From positions 1 through 64,000 of the forward strand of contig RPFO01001311.1 of assembly GCA_009746045.1 (NCBI GenBank): a stretch of 64,000 nucleotides of DNA, given 5' to 3'. This stretch comes from Mesostigma viride (Eukaryota; Streptophyta; Mesostigmatophyceae; Mesostigmatales; Mesostigmataceae). Both the position numbers and the translations under genes were made by a program. Below the pieces are notes generated by a model, which worked only from the letters and a program-made list of their open reading frames with translations, was not told the DNA's origin and ran no database searches. Below are positions 45,801 through 53,728 of this stretch, one piece after another (the first letter of the stretch is position 1; every line of letters starts with the position of its first letter).

Positions 45801-46162
45801 ACTCGAGAAACGGCTGTTCGATCACCGAATCATTTGCGTCCGGTTCAGTTCCGTTGGTTTGGTGCCGCGGTAGCCGCTTGGCTTAAATTAATTAAATTAA
45901 ATTATAACATGCCTCCGTTGGGAGATCATGTAGCACATATTCCATGATGGATGGGTGGAGTGGAGGAAGCCGCGTAATCGAACTAACCTAACTCTTAGCT
46001 AGATCTAGTCTAGAAAAGCCTAACTACACTACTCATCAAAACGCCTCCTCCTCTTGGGGGGAGGGGGCTTGCCCACAGGGTCTCCAGCGTGTGAGCCTTG
46101 ACAATCTTCTGCCACCGCGTCTTGTCCTGCATGGCAGTCCAAAGACGGGAGAGAGAGTGGAT

Positions 46163-48165
46163 TGAATTGAATTGAATTGAATTCAATTGTAACATAACTC
46201 CGTTGGGAGTATATGTAGCACATAGCCCAGAGAAGGGGCATATGGCCTATCATACATTCTAAGCTACTTCCTGCAAGGGTGGGAATGTAAACAACACTTG
46301 CTCTAGGTGCACTAGGGCACCTGCACCACCCAGAGTTTCAGGCAACACCCAGCTAAGGGGAGCCTGTCATAGGTGGGGAAGATCAGCACAGCTATACAAA
46401 AGCTAGGGCATGGCTTCTCAGCAGGGAGTGACCCCCTGCATGGGCACTGCATAATTAAATAAAGCTAGGTATCATCTGGAGGGTGGCTCATCATAGGCAC
46501 ACATGTACATGACTAGAAAAGGCTAGGCTCAGCTGGTATAGTGCCTGTAGTAGGCGGGCATGTACAAGGCCACTGTCTAACTATTCTACACTACTGCTGC
46601 TGTATTCCCCTAGGCTGGGGCTGCCGGAGTCGCTGGGGCCGCGGTGGTCGGGGGGGTCGCGTGCCAGGGCTTGTGGCCGACGTAGATGGCCGCCCCCTTC
46701 CAGTACACCGGCTGGCCCGCCTAGGTCTGCCGGAGCTGGAGGTAGGTCGGCCATAGCTCCCGTCGCCGTTGTTGCTGCGCCAGGGTCAAGTCGTCGTCCA
46801 CGGTGAAGGGAGTGTTCGCGAGCCGCTTGCGGCGTCTGAGAAACGAAATCTTGTCCGCTGGGCTGTCAAAGATGAGAAGAAGCGGAGGCGCCCCTGCCTT
46901 ACCCCGCGCGCGGGGGAGGCGGTGGGCGGTCAGCTTAATCTCACCAAGGGGGCCCATGCGTGCAAGGATTTTGCTCTCAAACGCACGTGCAAGCTTCTCG
47001 GAATTCTCACCTTCTTCCATGTCGAGGTTCTTGAGTATGGCGTTGAGGCTGCGCTTGGCGAGCTCGGCCTCCTCGCGGAGGTCAAGCGTCTGCCGTTGAA
47101 GCTGGGCTGCGACGGCGGAGGTGGTGGAGGTGGTATGTTGCTTAAGCATGTCCGCCCAGGTGGTGATGGGAGGAGCATCGCCGGCCAGGCCAGCCGGGGC
47201 TGGCTTGGCGGCAATGTCCTTCACCGCCTGGGCGGTGAGGCCTGCGGTGTTCTGCAGAACCTCGATAGCGATGGCGTTGTCCTTAAGACGCTGGTCGATG
47301 TCACGGAGCTGGGCGGTGATGGCGTCGGAGGTGGAGGTGGTGGCGGTGGAGGAGGCGAGGAGGGTGGAGGTGGCGGTGGAGATGACCAGTGGAGGTGGCG
47401 GTGGAGAGGAGGGGGAGCTCGGCAGCCAGCGTGCTGCCCATGGCCGCCACATCTGCTGCGATGGGGGCCACGTGCTGCTCGAGGGCCTCCTGGAGGAGTG
47501 AGCGGATGGAGGCTTCGGTTAAGGTGGTGGTGAGGGGCTTTCGGGGCCAAAGCTCCGAGATGGAGCGTCCAAGGAGGGAGAAGAGAGCGTATTCTTGGAG
47601 GTGGGGGCAGCGGAGGCTGGGAAAGTGGTCGAAAGAGGAGACGAGATTCAGGCGAGAATCAAACTGAGGCGGCCTTGGTTGAAGAGCTGCTTGCACAATT
47701 CAACAAGCGAGGCGTGTGATCCCCAAAATACGCAGCCCAGGATGCGGTCCTCGGTAAACTTGTCCACGAAGCCGGGCTGGCTGGCTTCGGCTACAAATTC
47801 GAGCTCGACCCAGCTCGGCTCGGCAGGGGGCGACTGCGCTTGGGTTCTGGCGACGCTGCTGGCGATGCGGGCTCAGCAGGGGGATGGGCGACCACTAGAG
47901 CTTGGCTAGTGGCGCCGCTGCCTTCTCGGGGCCGGTTGGCGAAGCTGCAGACGTATTTTCATTGCTAAGCGCAGCCGCCAGGCTGCGTTGCGTCGAGAGG
48001 CGTTTGCTCATCGTATATTGCGTAATAGCTTCGGAAAATTATATCAGCATGTGCGTCGTAAAAAGACGCGTCGATTGTGATATTCACGGCTGAATTCGGT
48101 GCTCAAACGTGAAAGTTATGAGCTCCGCCGTCAGCCATGGCTACCTCGTGGCTCGTGGCTGAGTG
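46163..48165 (-). mobile_element. ORF1-only retroposon F, near full-length (2.0 kb), in LINE E
   Basis: GAGAGAGTGGAT flanks it (46151-46162 and 48166-48177). On the minus strand: a leader of about 150 bp, ORF1 from MSKRLSTQRSLAAALS near 48011 to about 46610, a 450-bp 3' UTR, the CTCCCAACGGAG hairpin, and a (TGAAT)4 tail. No RT or endonuclease is encoded, so it must be moved in trans. The HAL1 (half-L1) elements of mammals are a precedent. It shares its 3' UTR with elements C and G. Confidence 0.88.
46605..48011 (-). pseudogene. LINE ORF1p-like RNA-binding protein of element F
   Basis: From the MSKRLSTQRSLAAALS start the frame is broken at least once (TAG near 47900). It resumes as VELEFVAEASQPGFVDKFTE and ILGCVFWGSHASLVELCKQL. 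A Thr/Ser-rich linker precedes a predicted coiled coil (DIDQRLKDNAIAIEVLQNT; QRQTLDLREEAELAKRSLNA). It ends in an RRM- and CTD-like module (FESKILARMGPLGEIKL; LIFDSPADKISFLRRRKRLA; DLTLAQQQRRRELWPTYLQL; VYWKGAAIYVGHKPW). Coiled coil then RRM then CTD is the known L1 ORF1p plan, an RNA-binding chaperone. The match is by pattern only. Confidence 0.65.
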
Positions 48166-48744
48166 GAGAGAGTGGATGCGGTGTTCAAACTGGGCTGGGA
48201 CCACTAGGTCGTCCAGCAACATCTGGATGTAGTTCGTGACAGGTTTCCCTACCCTTTCGGGAATGCCCTTGCGGGGGCAACCCAGATCAGAATGTGTCGC
48301 CCTGGCTGGCCAAGCCGCTGGGGGCCTGCCAGACCAAGGGCGGTGTCTACCTGGCTGGTGCGAGCAAGGTGACAGTCCTACAAATGCTATCCTACGCTGC
48401 CTAATCTCGTCCGAAATACGAGGCATACCATGATACAAAGACTCTGATGACGCCGGGCGCTCGGAAAACCCTAGGTACGTTAAGGACCTGTCGGAGCATC
48501 CTGTAAACCGTGCCGTTGAGCCTAGCTGCCAGTTTGGGTGTGAGTGTCCACGCCTCGGCGCCATACGTGAGCACCGTGAGGACGAGGACCTTGAAGAGCA
48601 TGCGCTTGCAGTGCTCGCCCAGGCCCTTCGAGCGCCAGTAGGATCCGCTTGGCTTGGATTTGTTCAAGTCTGGGTACCGGCCGGTGTGAAGCGCCGAGCC
48701 GGATGCTAGTACCCAACTCTACGACGCTTGTGGCTGAGTATTTA

Positions 48745-49360
48745 TGTTACGGCCCTAACCCATGTTTGGGCGTAACAATTCCTAAAATAAATTAGTTTGG
48801 TCAGTCGAAAGTCATTTTGATATTGTTTGAGACTTTCGATAGTTATTATGTTAGATTCGGGGATTTGGCCGAGTTATTCCATCAACCGGCCCAGGTACCC
48901 GTGGCTTTGCTTTCGGTTTGGTGTGTTACTGGTCTGTACCCGGGACTGCCAGGTACCGGGTGCCAGACTGGCGGATACTATGTACATCTACGGCTGATAT
49001 TAATTGCAGCGCTAGTAGAGGTTCGGCCCCCGGCCGACCCGCTGGCATGCACGCCGTCTTGGACAAATGTCGTAGGTGACAATGGCTTCCTATCTTTGGT
49101 TTGGAATACAATCGACTTGAGTAAAACTCGTCTGCCGAACCAGGGGTCAAATCTGGGCTGCACTAACGCCCGTCGTGCATTCTATGTATATGCATAATTT
49201 ATCTAGTTGTGCATTTAGGGCCTAGCTAGTAATTCCGCGTACTAGCTAGAATTCAGGGCTACATTCCCGTAGTCCGGGCGGATGAGCAGATTCCGAGTTT
49301 ATTCAGGCGTAACCCACGCTAGACCAGGGTCTTTCGGAGCCGCTGGTGCGGCTCGTAACA
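48745..49360 (+). repeat. 5' LTR of chromovirus
   Basis: By eye it differs from the right LTR by two substitutions, a 3-nt indel near 49009 and a 1-nt indel near 49288, so insertion was recent. Confidence 0.95.
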
Positions 49361-49373
49361 CTGGTATCGGAGG
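49361..49373 (+). other. Primer-binding site (initiator tRNA-Met type)
   Basis: TGGTATCGGAGGA begins within a base of the LTR end and matches the classic initiator tRNA-Met site, as in the other Ty3-type element of this window. Confidence 0.85.
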
Positions 49374-49755
49374 ATTCGTCTAGGGCCACCATAGCTCGTA
49401 CAGAGCGTGGGCAGGGCCTCGTGATCTGCCTGACGAGAATCGGTGATCTGCACCAAGACGGCAAGAAACGATAATATCGCATCCGCAGCAAATAGGTGGG
49501 CACGCAGCCATGGTGGTTGTAGGGCGCGCAGCAGCCATATTGCTCGCTCTGTCCCTCCTCTCTCTGCACGCGTAGAGCGGTGTTGTGTGCTCCCCGCCCT
49601 GTTTTCTTGTCGTTTTCATGTTCGTGCTATTAGCGTTGGCTCTGGGTACACCGGCCTCGCTCGTTGGTTCACGCAGGCCATAACCGTACAGGCTGGCTTG
49701 CCGGAGGGACTCCGCGGGAGTGGCTTACGTGCTGGGGCCCTACCATATATAATAA

Positions 49756-51122
49756 CGGTGGTGCTCGCCATGATTCGGTCGGTTTTCCCCCACGCGAACA
49801 TCCGGTCCGAGGATGCGGATGGCGCTGCCTTCTATTCCCCCAACCACCGGCCTGACATCGTGGTGCTGGACTTTGAGGGGGGTGGCCGGCATCTGCTTAT
49901 TGACGTTTCGGTGGCGCGGCCCTTGGCTCTTAGCCACGTGGCTGGGGCCTCCCTCACGGCAGGTTACACGGCGGACCGGGCGGAGCGGGCCAAGCTCCTG
50001 GCCTACGGCGACGTCGGGCACCATCGTGTGGTGCCCTTTGTCCTGGAGGAGTTTGGGGCCATGGGGCCCCTGACCTCCGCCTTCTTCAAGGAGTGTTGCC
50101 GGCTCCGGGAGGATCGGCTGGACCTGGAGGGCCAGCGGGCCCCATGGTCGGCGCGGACCTGGACGTCATATTGGCGTCAGCGCTTGTCGGTGGCGCTGAC
50201 TCGGGCCCTGGCTGACATCATGCTCCGCCGTACGCGGGCTGATTTTGCGGTGCAGCAGGGCTATTAGGTTCCTCCCGTTAGGCGTTTCCATTGGTCTTCT
50301 CGTAGTATAGAGCTTTGACATGGCTCTGTATATAGGTTTATAGCTGGGCGTTTGCTTTGGTTTGAGTGATTTCACTCTGCTGTAAGTAATTATATTTTTA
50401 ATATATATATTAAAAATATAATTACTTACAGCAGAGTGAAATCACTCAAACCAAAGCAAACGCCCAGCTATAAACCTATATACAGAGCCATGTCAAAGCT
50501 CTATACTACGATAAGACCAATGGAAACGCCTAACGGGAGGAACCTAATAGCCCTGCTGCACCGCAAAATCAGCCCGCGTACGGCGGAGCATGATGTCAGC
50601 CATGGCCCGAGTCAGCGCCACCGACAAGCGCTGACGCCAATATGACGTCCAGGTCCGCGCCGACCATGGGGCCCGCTGGCCCTCCAGGTCCAGCCGATCC
50701 TCCCGGAGCCGGCAACACTCCTTGAAGAAGGCGGAGGTCAGGGGCCCCATGGCCCCAAACTCCTCCAGGACAAAGGGCACCACACGATGGTGCCCGACGT
50801 CGCCGTAGGCCAGGAGCTTGGCCCGCTCCGCCCGGTCCGCCGTGTAACCTGCCGTGAGGGAGGCCCCAGCCACGTGGCTAAGAGCCAAGGGCCGCGCCAC
50901 CGAAACGTCAATAAGCAGATGCCGGCCACCCCCCTCAAAGTCCAGCACCACGATGTCAGGCCGGTGGTTGGGGGAATAGAAGGCAGCGCCATCCGCATCC
51001 TCGGACCGGATGTTCGCGTGGGGGAAAACCGACCGAATCATGGCGAGCACCACCGTCAGGAGGACAGTGTGCAAATACAAATACCAATTCTGATTCTGTT
51101 GGCCCCCCATGCCATTTTTAAT
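49756..51122. mobile_element. Inverted (tail-to-tail) dimer of a LINE 3' end
   Basis: Two ~650-bp arms (about 49754-50405 and 50406-51057) are inverted copies with only about two mismatches seen, meeting at an AT-rich centre. Each arm encodes the same ~170-residue C-terminus: FPHANIRSEDADGAAFYSPN, then RPDIVVLDFEGGGRHLLIDV, ending TRADFAVQQGY. The PD...D...D pattern looks like a restriction-like (PD-(D/E)XK) endonuclease domain of R2-type LINEs. ATATATAATAA occurs at 49745-49755 and 51123-51133 and may be the target duplication, though it is low-complexity. Confidence 0.8.
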
Positions 51123-51133
51123 ATATATAATAA

Positions 51134-51551
51134 TAATATTAGGCATACTGGGGCACTTAGGGGATGGGACAGTGATGGGTCTAGGCAATTATATTACGCA
51201 TTGGCACATGATGGGGGCACAGGCAAGGTAGGGATTTTTTATAGCTGGCCGGGTATAGACTGCAGGAACAACATAGTAGATACGCATAGGGCTATTTTTA
51301 AGGGGTTCGGGACAGCATGGGAAGCAGATCTGTTTATCCAGGCACACATGACACGTCCCGTAGGATTACATGTAGAAGCCCCACCGCTAGAGATTAGGCC
51401 CAGGGCACGTCCTGCATCTAGGGGGCGTAGGTACGCACATACCAGTGCACTGGCTAGGGTAGAGGACACTACAGCTACGCAGCAGGTTACCGTCACCTTT
51501 AACCAGCTGTCGATTAGCACGCACGCTAGCCAGCCACCCAGCACCCAGTGA
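51134..51551 (+). CDS. RNase H1 N-terminal (Cauli_VI-like) domain ORF ahead of gag
   Basis: The frame ending with TGA at 51551 encodes YYALAHDGGTGKVGIFYSW (from about 51192), then FKGFGTAWEADLFIQ. The spacing of YYA, GI.YSW, FKGF and EA..FI matches the RNase H1 N-terminal / caulimovirus viroplasmin fold (Pfam Cauli_VI), which binds RNA-DNA hybrids or dsRNA. An Arg/Ala-rich tail follows. The frame is open leftward into the inserted LINE, so the true start is not visible and may have been separated by that insertion. The ORF sits between the leader and gag, where such a domain is not normally found in Ty3 elements. Confidence 0.7.
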
Positions 51552-51676
51552 CGGGGCCATAGTGATTAGAGGGGCTCATCTATAATATATAGTATTATTA
51601 TAATAATAGACAGTAGATGTTGTCTTGACCTTTGTTTTTTGCTTCCTTCTCTTCTTGTGGTTGTGGTACGGTAACC

Positions 51677-53728
51677 ATGGCGCCTAAAACAAGGGGTAAA
51701 GGTAAACCTAAAGGGTCAGAGGTTAGGGAGACGGGTATAGATAGTCCGGCCGTACAGGCACATGAGGAGATATCACAGCGGAGCCCAGCCTCCCAGCAGG
51801 GCAGCTCTGCAGGTCACCCAGGTGTGCTGGCTAGTCCCGCCCGTGAGTCGTACAGACCACAGGCCGGAATGTTCATAGATAGCGAGCAGCAGCAGCATAT
51901 GCAGGGAGAATTTTTCAGTAGGTCGGAACGGGTGGAGACCGGCCCGAGGCGGGAGTCTCCCAGGTCAGATCCAATGAGTGCATCCATCCCACCGGCACAG
52001 CCCCCGCAGCAATTGCAGCCGCAGCATGAGCAACCGCCACAGTTGCAACCGCCGCCGCGGCCACAGTGGCAACCGCAGCCGAATGGTCAGCTTAGCCAGA
52101 ACGCGGCCTTTTACCATGCGCAACGGGCCCAACGATTAGAGCACCCATGGTCAGTAAACGGACGCGGACGCGGTCGCGGTAGCCCATCCCGGCCGGAACC
52201 CGCGCGTCGTGTATCGTTCAGCAGCGAGCCACAATCCATGGGCACCTCACCGTGGTCGACGGAAGAGGGGGAGGTCGAACTTCCCCCCCGCTACGATGAG
52301 GATGCCGAGGAGCGCCCTGAGACGCGCCTGGGTCAGTCCTTCCCAGCGACGGGCCCCGCGCGTCCTAGCATGGCGCATGGCCCCAACCTGAATCTGAGCC
52401 GGTTAGACCTCAACGATCCCGGTTACGAACACCCGACATCCGTTTGGTTGCGGCGAGGCGCTGAGACCTCGCGCAGCCAGCCGCGGGCTGCTGGGCCCCC
52501 ATCGCTGCCGGCGTCCTTTAACCGTCCGCCCTTTTGCGCTAAAGGAGGCCCGCGGGCGGCCACGGTCAAGGCTCCGCCCATGCCCGATTTCAAAACCGTG
52601 CCCAAGTTGCGCGCGGACATGACCCCGCGCGAGATCGATGAGTGGGAACGCATGGTGTTGGCGGTCTATTGGGCATGGTGCGAGCATCACGATTGGGAGT
52701 TGGCCACTGATGTGCTAATTCCCTATCTAGTAGCGATGTGCATGGATCCGTCCGTTGTCGGCATCCTCCACTGTGAGAGCGTCGCGTCACGCACCTACCC
52801 GCGCACGGTCGAGGAGCTGATGGCCCGCATCCGGCGCAAGTTGGTGCCACCGGACTACAAGCTCCATGAGCGCCTGGCCTTTGGCAAGTTCCGTCAGGGC
52901 AGCACGCCGTTTCGCGAATTCCTCACCGAGTTTGAGGCGTACACTGCCCGGCTTGACGACATGACCTGGACCGAGTACAAGGCACGGTTCATCGAGGCGC
53001 TGCACCCGGACCTCTTGGATGAGGTGCTCAAGCACTATGCCGAGGTCCCATGGGAGGAGTGGGATGTGATAAAAATTCAGCAGTACCTGCTACAAGTCTC
53101 GGATGTGATCGCCCGCCGCCGTGCAGCATCTACACGGCGCTTCCCGCTCGCGGCACCCCGGCGCGTCCACTTCACCACCGCGGACCCTGAGGTCGCACAG
53201 GAGGACGCGTATGACTACGAGCTGCCAGCGGAGAGCGATTATGACCCTGATTTCCAGGTCAATGCGATCGATCCGGCCACTTCCCGCTGCTTTGCGTGCG
53301 GCGAGGTTGGCCACCTCAAGCGCGAGTGCCCTCGCCTGCGCGCCCGCAAGGATGAGGAGACGCATGTACCCCAGTTCTCTGGCCCCGCCTTCGGCAAACG
53401 TCCGGACCCTGCGCAGCGAGGCGATCGGCCCCGTAATGCGGGAGCACGTGCAGCCAAGCTGCAGGATGCCCGCCGCCAGCCCGCGCAGTATCAAACGCCT
53501 CGGGCCTCAGGTCCATCCTTCCAACGGGTGACCCGCGAGGTGAACAAGGTGCTAGCGCAGCAACGAGGCGCGGCCGATCACGACTCGGACAGTGGGCGGC
53601 TGGATGCCCAGGCCATCGCAGGCTATGCGTATGGCGACGACGATGAGGAGGAACCGGTGGAGGAGGGGGAAGAGCGGACCGGGCGGTCGAACGAGGCGGC
53701 CTCCCGGCCATCCGTTCCTCGCGCGTAG
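51677..53728 (+). CDS. Chromovirus Gag
   Basis: The ATG at 51677 (MAPKTRGKGKPKGSEV) lies in the good context ACCATGG; an upstream in-frame ATG at 51632 is less likely. The 683-residue product has a Gln/Pro-rich N-terminal part, an RGRGRGS patch, a capsid-like region (MTPREIDEWERMVLAVYWAW; RLAFGKFRQGSTPFREFLTE; DMTWTEYKARFIEALHPDLL) and one zinc knuckle, CFACGEVGHLKREC. An acidic tail ends at TAG 53726-53728. Pol continues in the -1 frame over the stop. The ORF is intact. Confidence 0.92.
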   Translation: MAPKTRGKGKPKGSEVRETGIDSPAVQAHEEISQRSPASQQGSSAGHPGVLASPARESYRPQAGMFIDSEQQQHMQGEFFSRSERVETGPRRESPRSDPMSASIPPAQPPQQLQPQHEQPPQLQPPPRPQWQPQPNGQLSQNAAFYHAQRAQRLEHPWSVNGRGRGRGSPSRPEPARRVSFSSEPQSMGTSPWSTEEGEVELPPRYDEDAEERPETRLGQSFPATGPARPSMAHGPNLNLSRLDLNDPGYEHPTSVWLRRGAETSRSQPRAAGPPSLPASFNRPPFCAKGGPRAATVKAPPMPDFKTVPKLRADMTPREIDEWERMVLAVYWAWCEHHDWELATDVLIPYLVAMCMDPSVVGILHCESVASRTYPRTVEELMARIRRKLVPPDYKLHERLAFGKFRQGSTPFREFLTEFEAYTARLDDMTWTEYKARFIEALHPDLLDEVLKHYAEVPWEEWDVIKIQQYLLQVSDVIARRRAASTRRFPLAAPRRVHFTTADPEVAQEDAYDYELPAESDYDPDFQVNAIDPATSRCFACGEVGHLKRECPRLRARKDEETHVPQFSGPAFGKRPDPAQRGDRPRNAGARAAKLQDARRQPAQYQTPRASGPSFQRVTREVNKVLAQQRGAADHDSDSGRLDAQAIAGYAYGDDDEEEPVEEGEERTGRSNEAASRPSVPRA

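Larger units (their letters stand above)
45885..48644 (-). mobile_element. LINE E, 5'-truncated, split by element F
   Basis: CCGCTTGGCTT flanks it (45874-45884 and 48645-48655). The minus strand carries YWRSKGLGEHCKRMLFKVLV, LTYGAEAWTLTPKLAARLNG and MPRISDEIRQRRIAF with small frame breaks, then KPVTNYIQMLLDDLVVPAQF. After element F come the ORF2 end, 3' UTR hairpin and A/T tail. Its own length is about 745 bp. Confidence 0.9.

Noticed and set aside
50787-51060. Left half of the ORF that ends at 51551
   Set aside because: It is the antisense of the inserted LINE arm; only the part after about 51134 looks native to the chromovirus.
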